Shown one piece after another: positions 39,833 to 48,310 of a DNA stretch of 64,000 nt (position 1 is the first letter of the stretch; every line of letters begins with the position of its first letter). Source of the stretch: Allocoleopsis sp036703385 (lineage in GTDB: Bacteria; Cyanobacteriota; Cyanobacteriia; Cyanobacteriales; Coleofasciculaceae); the NCBI RefSeq assembly GCF_036703385.1, contig NZ_DATNPA010000295.1:1-64000 (forward strand). The letters run 5' to 3'. A model generated the notes under the pieces. It searched no databases. It was not told where the DNA came from and worked only from the letters and a program-made list of their open reading frames with translations. The position numbers and the translations under genes are program-made.

Positions 39833-41097
39833 CCTGGATTAAGACTTCATCGATAGAAGTCCCAGCCCACGCCAATCAGACAACTGAAGTAGACATCAAC
39901 GAGTGGTTCAATAGCAACCGCTCGTTTTTGTTAGGTACTCCTGTAGCAAATCAGTTACGGGGGACGGCTGGCGGCTGGGTACAAACTGTAGCGATCGCGG
40001 CTGAACCAGGGCAAGACACTGTTGCTCTTTTACGCGATCGCCTTTCTCAAATTTTGCAAATGGCAAAGGGAGATGATGCAACATCCCCCTCAGATAGCAA
40101 CGACGCACAAACACAAGGAGATACTAACATCATGGCTACTGTAATTCCTGCTGACAAATTCGAGTCAAATTCACCCTTTAGCTTTATCCTACGGGAGAAC
40201 GCCAAACCGCACGGCATTGAAATTCACTTCCCTCCAGATAGTACGCCTGACGCTGGCTTTATTGGTCGGATCGCGGCGGCTGGATTCGAGAAAGCTCGGA
40301 CTAATCCAGACTTGTGGTACTGCAACTATTCAGAAGTCTCAATGACCAAGGCTCGTGGCTGGGTCAAAGCTTGTCAGAAGAACGGTGCATACGAAATCGA
40401 TTCGTCTGTACCCGTAGAGCAAACCAAGTCTCGACGACGGGGTAAAAGTGGTCAGTCCAAACCTACCAGCACCCCTACCCCTGAGCCTGCGCCAACGCCT
40501 GTTGTGGGAGGTAAGTTGGTGGATGCGATAGCGGAGCGCTGCTGCAAGCAGATCGCGGAACGTGTTCAAGAAATGCTCAACACCATGAAAGAGGAACTGG
40601 CAGTTAAGCCAGACACTTCTGAACTGGATGCACTACGAGCTGAGAATGAACGCCTACGCCGAGATATGGAACGCTTGATGCGAGAGCATGAGCGTATGGA
40701 AACAACCATCAACCAACAAAAGGAAGCGATTGAAGAACGCGATCGCACTATTGCAGATCTAAACCTGAAAGTCGCCAACCTTGTAACTGCGGGCAGCGAA
40801 CTTGTTGAGTCACGCGATCGCGTAATCACTTCCCTTCGTCAACAACTAGCAGAGTGGGGGGTTGTTGAAGCTGAACCCGAAGCACCAGTGTTTGATGATG
40901 AACCAGAGGTGGAAGCTCCTGTCTTTGATGACGAGCCACCAGTGTTTGAGGACGATGAACCCGTAGCGGATACTCCCAACTTTGATGAGGAGGTTGTAGA
41001 GCTGGGGGAGCAACCGTCACCTTCAAGCTCCGACAGCGAACCCGACGACACAAGCGCAGAAGAGGGGTTCGACCTTGACTCGTTGGGGGAGCGGTAA
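39829..41097 (+). CDS. methylase continuation with coiled coil and acidic repeats, 422 aa
   Basis: Residues 20-50 (VDINEWFNSNRSFLLGTPVAN) match the segment that follows the methylase domain in giant methylase-helicases (INxYxxxxPxxxLG), so this is the second piece of that domain. An internal ATG at 40132 with AAGGAGATACTAAC before it may start a shorter 321-residue product. That part begins with a small domain (IEIHFPPDSTPDAGFIGRIA), then coiled coil (residues about 250-345) and an acidic tail with PVFDDEP repeated three times, which could act as a protein-binding tail. Confidence 0.65.
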   Translation: MTWIKTSSIEVPAHANQTTEVDINEWFNSNRSFLLGTPVANQLRGTAGGWVQTVAIAAEPGQDTVALLRDRLSQILQMAKGDDATSPSDSNDAQTQGDTNIMATVIPADKFESNSPFSFILRENAKPHGIEIHFPPDSTPDAGFIGRIAAAGFEKARTNPDLWYCNYSEVSMTKARGWVKACQKNGAYEIDSSVPVEQTKSRRRGKSGQSKPTSTPTPEPAPTPVVGGKLVDAIAERCCKQIAERVQEMLNTMKEELAVKPDTSELDALRAENERLRRDMERLMREHERMETTINQQKEAIEERDRTIADLNLKVANLVTAGSELVESRDRVITSLRQQLAEWGVVEAEPEAPVFDDEPEVEAPVFDDEPPVFEDDEPVADTPNFDEEVVELGEQPSPSSSDSEPDDTSAEEGFDLDSLGER

Positions 41098-41116
41098 GGA
41101 GAGGAAATCTTAAGCC

Positions 41117-41154
41117 TGAGCTGACCAAACTCCCGAAGGAGTTTGGTCAGCTCA
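41117..41154. other. perfect 17-bp hairpin
   Basis: TGAGCTGACCAAACTCC (41117-41133), loop CGAA, and GGAGTTTGGTCAGCTCA (41138-41154). No T tract follows on either side, so it is more likely an RNA processing or stability element than a terminator. It follows the gene ending at 41097 by about 20 bases. Confidence 0.7.
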
Positions 41155-41261
41155 AGTCATCTACGCAGTCACAGTTAAAACGGCGATTGGTTTGTCTACG
41201 AACGCGAAGAGGAGCAAGACTTGACATTTATCGGACAAGTTTGCGACTTGTTGGATTAAAC

Positions 41262-41280
41262 TGACATCGATTAGTTGTCA
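41262..41280. repeat. TGACAACT palindrome, copy 10 (variant)
   Basis: TGACATCGATTAGTTGTCA followed by GCGCGATCGC, as at 37556-37574. Lies 35 bases before the gene at 41315. Confidence 0.7.
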
Positions 41281-41314
41281 GCGCGATCGCACATCACATC
41301 ACCAACCCAAACAT

Positions 41315-41809
41315 ATGGCGACAATAAATATCGAGAATAAACTTTTTGCGTCAAGTGAAGAGGAAGCATTAAAGGTAGGAATTCCACAACTCAAAGCATT
41401 GTGGGAACAGGTTGAAGATGCTTTAAAAACTGTAGAGATGGATTGTCAGGTGAAGTTTCCAAACTTGGTCATGACAGAGGAGGAATGTGACCCAGATCGG
41501 ATTGGCGCTGATAAGTTAGACGAGATGGATGGGAAAACCATCTGGGCTGTGAGTTTCACAGCGTGGATACATACGGTCAAGTCAGATGATCCTGATTATC
41601 GCTTTGATGAATATGCTGTCATGGAAGCTACGGGAAAAACCGTAAACAAGAACTTTTATGAACCTTTACAGCAATGTGACTGGAGTTCATTCAAGCCTCT
41701 TTTGGCAGCTAATAACGAAACAATAGGAGATTTCATCTCTGTTGAGTTTGATGGTGTTTATGTTACAAGCCAACAAGATGATGTACGCGCAACAAGCGAC
41801 TACCTTTGA
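41315..41809 (+). CDS. hypothetical acidic protein, 164 aa
   Basis: Begins MATINIENKLFASSEEEALK; acidic throughout with KTIWAVSFTAWIHTVKSDDP. Not recognised. Its TGA stop is the first triplet of the palindromic repeat at 41807, followed by a terminator. Confidence 0.55.
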   Translation: MATINIENKLFASSEEEALKVGIPQLKALWEQVEDALKTVEMDCQVKFPNLVMTEEECDPDRIGADKLDEMDGKTIWAVSFTAWIHTVKSDDPDYRFDEYAVMEATGKTVNKNFYEPLQQCDWSSFKPLLAANNETIGDFISVEFDGVYVTSQQDDVRATSDYL

Positions 41810-41825
41810 CAACTAACCGTTGTCA
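41807..41825. repeat. TGACAACT palindrome, copy 11
   Basis: TGACAACTAACCGTTGTCA; its first triplet is the TGA stop of the upstream gene. Confidence 0.85.
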
Positions 41826-41843
41826 GTCGAAATTAACCTTATT

Positions 41844-41871
41844 GCCCTCGCGATCGCGGGGGCTTTTTTAT
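41844..41871 (+). terminator. HIP1-containing terminator abutting the next start
   Basis: GCCCTCGCGATCGCGGGGGC folds on itself around HIP1 and is followed by TTTTTTAT. The ATG of the next gene begins 2-3 bases later, so that gene has almost no leader outside the terminator, and its only ribosome-site candidate (GGGGG) is inside the hairpin. Confidence 0.7.
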
Positions 41872-41872
41872 C

Positions 41873-42232
41873 ATGACTTGGAAAAAATTCACCGTTTACA
41901 TTGACCCTGACAAAATCACAATCCACTTCCCCGAAGACCCCCAACCTTGTCTGGTTGGGGGTCAAGTTTTAGGGATGCTGACAAGTAAAGGGTTTGTTCG
42001 GTTAGGTGTGAAAGACTTTATGTATCAGCGCGATCGCACAGACTTCTGGGTCGAGCAATGCAAGAAATTGGCTCAAAAGTTCGGAGCTAATGTGGCGGAA
42101 GCTCCGAACATTACACCAGAGCCAGACCCCATAACGGAGCTACAAAAGCAAATCCTGGCGATGCAGCAGGAGATGACCAAGCTTAGAGCGGAGGTAGAGG
42201 AGCTAAAAAAGTCCGAGCCGAGCGACGATTGA
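41873..42232 (+). CDS. hypothetical protein, 119 aa, related to the 40132 domain
   Basis: KITIHFPEDPQPCLVGGQVLGMLTSKGF resembles IEIHFPPDSTPDAGFIGRIAAAGFE in the protein at 40132, suggesting a shared small domain. The C-terminal 40 residues form a short coiled coil (ELQKQILAMQQEMTKLRAEVEEL). ATGA overlap with the next gene. Expression may depend on read-through of the terminator just upstream. Confidence 0.55.
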   Translation: MTWKKFTVYIDPDKITIHFPEDPQPCLVGGQVLGMLTSKGFVRLGVKDFMYQRDRTDFWVEQCKKLAQKFGANVAEAPNITPEPDPITELQKQILAMQQEMTKLRAEVEELKKSEPSDD

Positions 42233-43317
42233 AAGCTCGCTCGGCATTGCCGCAATCTAAACCCAAAAAACCTAAGACCAAGAAAAAGACGGGGGCTAAG
42301 CTTGCTTGTGCCCCCATTTTCAAACCTATTGTCAGTGATTATTCTTCCCCTATTATCCTCAAAGACGAGGATTTGCGCTGGACGGAGCGATTCAAAACTG
42401 GGGTGTTTGCCTTCCACAACGGGCAACTGGGCATCAGCTTCAAGGAAGCGCATCGTGGGCTATTTGTTGAGGGGGATGACGGGCGCTACTACTTAGAAAT
42501 CGATCGCGCCTACATTAAAGGTGCGCCGAAAACGTTTAAGGTACCACCCGATACACCCAAAGCGTTACGCAACTATCCCAAGTACATTACCTGCCTACAC
42601 CCATCCGGTCCTTGCACATTCTTCCCGTTGGAAGTGCCGGAAAACCAGCAGGATGTGATGAAACAACTACTCGCGATCGCGCAGGTTGTTGAGGAACTTC
42701 TTGAAGCTGAAGGTGGTGATATGGATGATGTCAGATGTGATGAGCTGCGATCTCGTCTCAATGAACTGTATGACGACTTTGTAGCTGACTACGGCTTCAT
42801 CCAGAACTGTAAGTCCTACTTTGACGGGTTCTGGAGTGATGTCCGTCTTCAGGTGTACCTGTTGGAGCTGGAAGGGAAAAATGGGGTTAAGGCTGATATC
42901 TTCCGTAGGCGACTCAAATATCCTCCCAAACAGGTAACAGGTCAGCTCTTTGATGATGATGACCTCAACACCCGCATCCACAAGGCGTTTGTGTGGTGCA
43001 TGGGGCATTACGGCACTGTCTTGGTGTCGGAGGTTGCGGAAAAAGCTGGCGTTGATGAGGAGTTCGCGATCGCGTCTCTCCTCGAACAAGGTTTGGTTTA
43101 TCGAGAGTGGTTGGGTGCCGCCCGTCAGGAGTGGTACGAAATCTTGGGAGTGGAGCCAGATTGCACCGTTGACGAGTTGCGAGCCGCCAGGAAAGAACTC
43201 GCCAAGCTTTACCACCCCGATACGGGGACGGCTTCAGAATTGAAGATGAATCGGGTTAATAATGCGTTTGATGAGGGGTTGGCAGAAATTCAGCGAAAGG
43301 CTGTAGCTACCGCCTGA
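42229..43317 (+). CDS. DarB-like linker domain fused to a J-domain
   Basis: 362 residues. ELRSRLNELYDDFVADYGFIQN (about 165-190) followed by LQVYLLELEGKNGVKADIFRRR and the TVLVSEVAEKAGV segment corresponds to the middle of giant methylase-helicase proteins (LNxxYDxFVxxYG...LE...KAxIFxxR). The last 60 residues are a J-domain (WYEILGVEPDCTVDELRAARKEL, LYHPDTGT with HPD about 328). A basic, Lys-rich N-terminus precedes both. Combination of this linker with a J-domain is unusual and suggests use of host Hsp70 to assemble the split protein. Confidence 0.75.
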   Translation: MKARSALPQSKPKKPKTKKKTGAKLACAPIFKPIVSDYSSPIILKDEDLRWTERFKTGVFAFHNGQLGISFKEAHRGLFVEGDDGRYYLEIDRAYIKGAPKTFKVPPDTPKALRNYPKYITCLHPSGPCTFFPLEVPENQQDVMKQLLAIAQVVEELLEAEGGDMDDVRCDELRSRLNELYDDFVADYGFIQNCKSYFDGFWSDVRLQVYLLELEGKNGVKADIFRRRLKYPPKQVTGQLFDDDDLNTRIHKAFVWCMGHYGTVLVSEVAEKAGVDEEFAIASLLEQGLVYREWLGAARQEWYEILGVEPDCTVDELRAARKELAKLYHPDTGTASELKMNRVNNAFDEGLAEIQRKAVATA

Positions 43318-43356
43318 TAAGCATGATATGATTTAAGAGACAGGTAATTATGAGAT

Positions 43357-43848
43357 ATGGCAAAGGGAGGAAAACGTTCCGGTGCAGGTCGCCCTAGTAC
43401 CGGACGCACTAAGGAGCTGCGTCTGTACGTGACGCCAGAGGCAGATGAGAAGTTAAGCGCGATCGCGCAGTCAAGAAAAGTCTCAAAAGGTCAAATTGTG
43501 GAGGAATTTATGAGCGACATAGACGTTAAAACATTGGGAAAACTGGTAGATGCAATTGTTGATACAAACGAAACGTTAACAATCTACACTATGCCTAACC
43601 TAGCCGCAAAAATGCAGCTAGCTTGTGAATATTTCAATTTGGTACGTAAGGACTTAGAGCGATTTGATGGAAAGACAGCCGCCTATTTCAATTTGGTAGA
43701 CTGCTTTACGCGCTTAGAAGATAGCCAACCATTACCTTTAGTGGATTTGCTCGATGAACTGGATGATTTGATACGAGCTATTCGCAAACTGGAAGAGTTT
43801 TGCGGAATTTTCCATGAAAGCTTGCACCCCGTTGACATGCAACATTAA
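43357..43848 (+). CDS. ribbon-helix-helix-like regulator, 163 aa
   Basis: MAKGGKRSGAGRPSTGRTKE, then LRLYVTPEADEKLSAIAQSRKVSKGQIVEEFM, an RHH-like strand-helix-helix. The C-terminal 100 residues are helical (KMQLACEYFNLVRKDLERF) and may oligomerise. Probably DNA-binding; relation to the methylase-helicase genes unknown. Confidence 0.6.
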   Translation: MAKGGKRSGAGRPSTGRTKELRLYVTPEADEKLSAIAQSRKVSKGQIVEEFMSDIDVKTLGKLVDAIVDTNETLTIYTMPNLAAKMQLACEYFNLVRKDLERFDGKTAAYFNLVDCFTRLEDSQPLPLVDLLDELDDLIRAIRKLEEFCGIFHESLHPVDMQH

Positions 43849-43932
43849 ATCTCCGTTTAGCGAGTAGGCTATCGCGCTTCATGCTGCACCCACGGTATTA
43901 GAGAGGGAAGCACAACACACACGAGGTAAAAT

Positions 43933-44346
43933 ATGAGTCACGTATTGCGAATTAAAGGTTTTCAGGCTACCAAAGAGCATCGTCGTTATTATGAGTTTCA
44001 AGCTATTGTGCCGATTTTTTCCATGCCGAATGATCGCCCAATTAACTATGTCCGAATTAATGGTATTGGGGTTCCTGAAATAAACTTTGACTGGTGCGAA
44101 GATTGCGACTGGCACCCAGAATCTTTGAGTCAAGAAAAATGGTTGCAAGTATATTTGAGGCTATGTCGATGGGAGTGGAAAGGTAATCAATACATAATTT
44201 CCAACGAGCGCTCGTTGAGTAAATACAGCAGTGAACAGCGCAATCATTCGCGCTTCTTTGTGCCCGTCAATGAGGTTATTCGGCTTAATAATACTACTCA
44301 CCGTAGTCCGGATCGTGAACGCGAAGAAATCCAACTAATTGCTTAA
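43933..44346 (+). CDS. hypothetical protein, 137 aa
   Basis: Leader ACACGAGGTAAAAT precedes ATG. Starts MSHVLRIKGFQATKEHRRYY, beta-rich, with WCEDCDWH and a His/Arg-rich end. Not recognised. Followed by a strong terminator, so it closes a transcript. Confidence 0.55.
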   Translation: MSHVLRIKGFQATKEHRRYYEFQAIVPIFSMPNDRPINYVRINGIGVPEINFDWCEDCDWHPESLSQEKWLQVYLRLCRWEWKGNQYIISNERSLSKYSSEQRNHSRFFVPVNEVIRLNNTTHRSPDREREEIQLIA

Positions 44347-44366
44347 TCTCAACGCAACCTGAATTG

Positions 44367-44404
44367 AAAAACCCCGCTCGGCTGCATTCCGAGCGGGGTT
44401 TTTC
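44367..44404 (+). terminator. strong intrinsic terminator
   Basis: AAAACCCCGCTCGG pairs with CCGAGCGGGGTTTT around the loop CTGCATT, and T residues follow. It separates the small genes from the helicase, which then needs its own promoter or read-through. Confidence 0.85.
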
Positions 44405-44429
44405 ACGTAAACATCACGAGGTAACGGCA

Positions 44430-47400
44430 ATGTCTTATCAAATTGTAGACGCTCAAGAGTTCTTGAGCGGTGATATCCATGCCAAATTGGAAGCGGCTAA
44501 AGACGCTTCCATCTACGACCCATCTTATTTGCGGGAGGTGGAGGCGCTAACAGCAGCTATTCCGGACACTGTATCTATTGGGTTGGTTGACATCAGAATC
44601 GGTGCTACGTGGATTCCCGTTGAGTATTACGAAGAGTTTTGCTGGGAGATGTTTGAAGAACGGGTGCAGTTCTTCTACTCTCCACTGGCAGGGACGTGGG
44701 AAACTCAGCTTAAAACCAGTGGGGAAGGGGAGGCTAACAAAAGGTACGGGTTCTGTTGGCAGACCTGTGATAGTCAAGGGTATACCGTTACCGATTGGTA
44801 TACGGCAGTTAGCAAAAAGCCTGAAGATGGGCTGTTTACAATGGCACTACTATTTAAAGCTCCATCGGTTAGTGTCAAGAAGTCCAAAGAAGCGCCTAAC
44901 AAGAAAGACCAAGCTGAGACGGCTAAGGCAGTAGCGAAGCAGGAAGAGTTGCAGTTGATGTTTGCCAACTGGTGTCGTGAAGGCGATCGCGGCGAACAAC
45001 TCGAAAAAATCTACAACACCAAAATCAATCGCACAGTTCTCCCCAACTGGGACGGGAAAGGTGCGCACTTGCGTGAGCATTTACTGGCAGCGGGGATGGC
45101 TCCTGCTTGGGTCAATAAACTACGTCCCTATCAGCTCGATTCCATCTGGCGGATGTGCGTAGGGGGGAATACGTTATTAGGACTTGAGGTAGGTCTAGGT
45201 AAGAGTCTGTCGCTTATAGCCGCAGCAATGTTGCGGCGATTTTATAAAACTAGCAAAAAAGCGCTATTTGTGGTTCAGCGTTCTACTCTTAAGCAGTTCG
45301 AGCAGGCTTTTCGAGAGACGTTTCCAGACGCTAAGGTACTGTGCGCCACGCCGGAGGACTGCTCGGCGGGTAACCGTCAGCGTCTGTTGGCTAAGGCGGC
45401 ATTGTGGGATTGGGATGCCGTGATACTGACCCACGAGAGTTTTAACAAAATCCCGGTTAAGGCTCAAACCGAGCGGGTGTACATTGAGAAACAGCTTGAA
45501 GTCGTGGAGATGGAGCTGTTTCGCCTGTATGAATTGGGTGAAACCGCCAAGAGCAAGGGGAAGAAGCGAGGCAACCGGATTGTTAAGAAGTTGGAGGAGA
45601 TGCGAAATAAGATACGAGATCGCATCGACACACTCAACAAAGCCAAAGACTCTGGCATCTACTACGAGGATTTAGACCCTTGCATTTTGATTATTGATGA
45701 AGCGCAGAAATATAAGAATGCATTTGTAGCAACTAAGCTACAGGTGACGGGGATTAACATCTCTGAGTCAGCACGGGCGCAGGACTTTGAACTGAAGCTT
45801 GCCTACATGCGTGATCGCCATAAACAAGGATTCTTGTGGCTGTCCACCGGCACACCTGAGCCAACCAATTCGATGGTTGGGGTGTTTGTGTATCAGCGCT
45901 ACCTGCATCCAGAAGAGTTGGAGAAGCGGGGGCTGGCACACTTCGATGCTTGGGCGATGAACTTTGGTCGCGTGGTGAGTGAGGCAGAGTTTAAAGCTGA
46001 TGGTGGTTTACGCATCACCGATCGCTTCTGTGAGTTTGTTAACTTACCAGAGTTGTTGCAGATGTGGCTCAGTAGTTGTCATATCAAGCGGTTTGACGAT
46101 GTTGCTGGTCAAGCTGGGTTTATTCGCCCAAAACCTCGACACAAGAAAGTAAGTTGCCACCTGTCTGACTGGCAGCTTAACTATATGGATTACATCCAGC
46201 GACGGTATGACATGATCGCCAAGCGTAACCCGTTGAAGTGGCCTGCCAAGGATAAGGATGGTTGCTTACTGGATGAGGATGAAAAGCGGCTCTATCACCC
46301 TTTATCTGGTGACCCCATCTTTGATGTTGAGGTGGCGCAAGCGCATGGGTTAAACGTTGGGGTCATTATCGATAATTTCTTCAAAATCTGCTCTGAGTCT
46401 CGCAACCTGATGATTGCTCCCCAGTTGCTCGACCCAGAACTACCGATAGACACTGGAGACAAAATCTCCCAAGCTGTACGCCGGATACACAGGTGGTGGA
46501 AGCTAACAGCTAAAAATAAGTCTACCCAGTTAGTGTTTCTCGATGTGGGGACACCGGGTGGTAGTGCTAAGTTCTGTATCTATGACTGGATGCGGCAGGA
46601 GTTACGCGATCGCGGAATACCAGATGCTGAAATGGCATTCATCCACGACTACCCCGACGATGAGGATAAAGCCGAACTGTTTGACAAGGTGAACGCTGGC
46701 GAAATTCGGGTCTTATTCGGTTCAACCGAGCCGATGGGAATTGGGGTGAATGTTCAGAAGAAGGTGAAGGTGGTTCACTTAATTGACATTCCCCGTCGTC
46801 CTGACCAGTACGAGCAACGGTTAGGTCGCGCTATTCGCTTCGGCAATGAGAATCCAACGGTTCTTATCTACCAATATCTGACGCGGGGTAAGGCGGGTAA
46901 TTTTGGAGCAAATGCCTTTGAACTTCAGTTATTGGAGAAGAAGGTTAAGGTGCGGGAAGACATCTTGCGTGGTGACCCAACGGTAAGGCGGGTTGTTGAG
47001 GATAACAACCAAGTTGAGATGTACATGAAGCTCAAAGCCCATAGTTCAGGTGATGAGCGTATCTTGCGGTATGTGGATTGCGCGGCAGAGTTGGATAAGG
47101 CTAAGGCCAAGTCAGCTTTGTGCATCACTGACCTGAACCGCTTACACGGCAGCATCAAAGACGCCGATCGCCGCATCAACACACTGGAGTTGGAGTTAGC
47201 CAATATTGTTCCGGACATTGAGACAGCGCGATCGCACGTTCATTGCGTGGATGGTGACATGTTTGTCTGTCAGGTGGATGATGCCCTACATGTTGGTATG
47301 AGTTTTGTGGAGCGGGGTAAGGGTAAGTTTAAGAAGCCACAGTTCAAGATGGCATTGTGTTTGAGTGACGCGATCGCGCCGCTATGTCTTCTCTCCTACC

Positions 47401-47852
47401 CAACAGCCAACCAAGCCAAACATCTTGCTGATAAACATATCCAGCAGAAGGTGGATATGTTTGCCTTAGAACTGCGGTTCAGGGAGAACAACGGCAAGCA
47501 GTGGCACATTGGGTATTTCGGTGGATTTGAGCTGTGGTGTATGTTGCACGAGTTCAGGGAAAAGGTGAATGTAACAATGTGGCTTAAAGGACAGGTCGCC
47601 CGTCGTCCTGTGGAGTTTCGCACCTCCCAGCTACGTCTCATCCGTAACCTAATCAACGCCCATGATGAAATCTTAGATTTGGAAGTGCATAAAAACAACA
47701 ACCTAACCAAGCAACGAGAAACGCTTTCCAAGCTCAAAGATGCTCTGGCGGCAAAACGGGCTGAGAAGGATGGGTTAGTTGAAGCTGCGCGATCGCTGGA
47801 GTTGGAGAAGCAACAGCTAGCAGCAGCACTCAACATGAGCAACGAAAACTAG
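44430..47852 (+). CDS. SNF2-family helicase (DarB-like, C-terminal piece)
   Basis: 1140 residues from ATG 44430, fixed by CACGAGGTAACGGCA; an earlier in-frame ATG at 44364 lies before the terminator and is not used. ATPase motifs: GLEVGLGKSLSLIAAAM (Walker A, about 255), ILIIDEAQKYKN (about 420), LWLSTGTPEPTNSMVG (III), STEPMGIGVNVQK and QRLGRAIRFGN (VI, about 800). The stretch around MWLSSCHIKRFDDV and the wording of the motifs match the helicase half of giant methylase-helicases of phages and integrative elements. Predicted to translocate on DNA with the separately encoded methylase pieces. Confidence 0.85.
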   Translation: MSYQIVDAQEFLSGDIHAKLEAAKDASIYDPSYLREVEALTAAIPDTVSIGLVDIRIGATWIPVEYYEEFCWEMFEERVQFFYSPLAGTWETQLKTSGEGEANKRYGFCWQTCDSQGYTVTDWYTAVSKKPEDGLFTMALLFKAPSVSVKKSKEAPNKKDQAETAKAVAKQEELQLMFANWCREGDRGEQLEKIYNTKINRTVLPNWDGKGAHLREHLLAAGMAPAWVNKLRPYQLDSIWRMCVGGNTLLGLEVGLGKSLSLIAAAMLRRFYKTSKKALFVVQRSTLKQFEQAFRETFPDAKVLCATPEDCSAGNRQRLLAKAALWDWDAVILTHESFNKIPVKAQTERVYIEKQLEVVEMELFRLYELGETAKSKGKKRGNRIVKKLEEMRNKIRDRIDTLNKAKDSGIYYEDLDPCILIIDEAQKYKNAFVATKLQVTGINISESARAQDFELKLAYMRDRHKQGFLWLSTGTPEPTNSMVGVFVYQRYLHPEELEKRGLAHFDAWAMNFGRVVSEAEFKADGGLRITDRFCEFVNLPELLQMWLSSCHIKRFDDVAGQAGFIRPKPRHKKVSCHLSDWQLNYMDYIQRRYDMIAKRNPLKWPAKDKDGCLLDEDEKRLYHPLSGDPIFDVEVAQAHGLNVGVIIDNFFKICSESRNLMIAPQLLDPELPIDTGDKISQAVRRIHRWWKLTAKNKSTQLVFLDVGTPGGSAKFCIYDWMRQELRDRGIPDAEMAFIHDYPDDEDKAELFDKVNAGEIRVLFGSTEPMGIGVNVQKKVKVVHLIDIPRRPDQYEQRLGRAIRFGNENPTVLIYQYLTRGKAGNFGANAFELQLLEKKVKVREDILRGDPTVRRVVEDNNQVEMYMKLKAHSSGDERILRYVDCAAELDKAKAKSALCITDLNRLHGSIKDADRRINTLELELANIVPDIETARSHVHCVDGDMFVCQVDDALHVGMSFVERGKGKFKKPQFKMALCLSDAIAPLCLLSYPTANQAKHLADKHIQQKVDMFALELRFRENNGKQWHIGYFGGFELWCMLHEFREKVNVTMWLKGQVARRPVEFRTSQLRLIRNLINAHDEILDLEVHKNNNLTKQRETLSKLKDALAAKRAEKDGLVEAARSLELEKQQLAAALNMSNEN

Positions 47853-47857
47853 CCCCC

Positions 47858-47894
47858 AACACATTTGAAAGATGTTATTTCTTTCAAATGTGTT
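47858..47894 (+). promoter_or_regulatory. 14-bp inverted repeat before the GNAT gene
   Basis: AACACATTTGAAAG (47858-47871) and CTTTCAAATGTGTT (47881-47894) are perfect partners separated by 9 bases; TACTATA follows at once and could be a -10 box. Fits an operator or a hairpin ending the helicase transcript. Confidence 0.45.
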
Positions 47895-47932
47895 ACTATA
47901 GAAACAGGTAAGAAAACACGAGGTAAACAACA

Positions 47933-48307
47933 ATGACATACACAATCGTTCTGCATGACAAAACTATAGAGGCTTTCGATAATCCAATCATGGATGAAAT
48001 CTTCTCAAATTTTTCTTTGATGTATGAACACTACATTTCACAAGATGAAATAGAAGCTTATTTTCTGGCAAGCGATAACGGTAAACTCGTTGGCTTTCTC
48101 GGTGTTGGCTATTGTGGGCGCACTGTCGTTATTGAAGTCTTAGACAGTTTTCAAGGTAAAGGCATTGGTTCAAGTCTAATTAACGCAGCAATCGAAAAAG
48201 GTTTTGCCAAGGCGTGGCGACCTAAGCAAAACGGATGTGAAGAGTTTTGGGTAAAGATGGCTGAATTAGCAAGTGAAAATCCAAATTGCAACTTAGCTCT
48301 GGTGTAA
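47933..48307 (+). CDS. GNAT-family N-acetyltransferase
   Basis: 124 residues. GVGYCGRTVVIEVLDSFQGKGIGSSLINAAIEKG holds the acetyl-CoA loop (Q-G-K-G-I-G). Would acetylate an amine on a small molecule or protein; target unknown. Leader ACACGAGGTAAACAACA precedes ATG. It and the next gene have a lower GC content than most neighbours, hinting at separate acquisition. Confidence 0.8.
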   Translation: MTYTIVLHDKTIEAFDNPIMDEIFSNFSLMYEHYISQDEIEAYFLASDNGKLVGFLGVGYCGRTVVIEVLDSFQGKGIGSSLINAAIEKGFAKAWRPKQNGCEEFWVKMAELASENPNCNLALV

Positions 48308-48310
48308 GTT

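Noticed and set aside
42667..43215. 182-codon minus-strand frame opposite the linker/J-domain gene
   Set aside because: Opposite a gene with clear domains and lacking any motif or ribosome site.
44364..44429. Upstream start for the helicase at 44364
   Set aside because: It would place the strong terminator hairpin (44367-44404) inside the coding region; the leader-preceded ATG 44430 is better.
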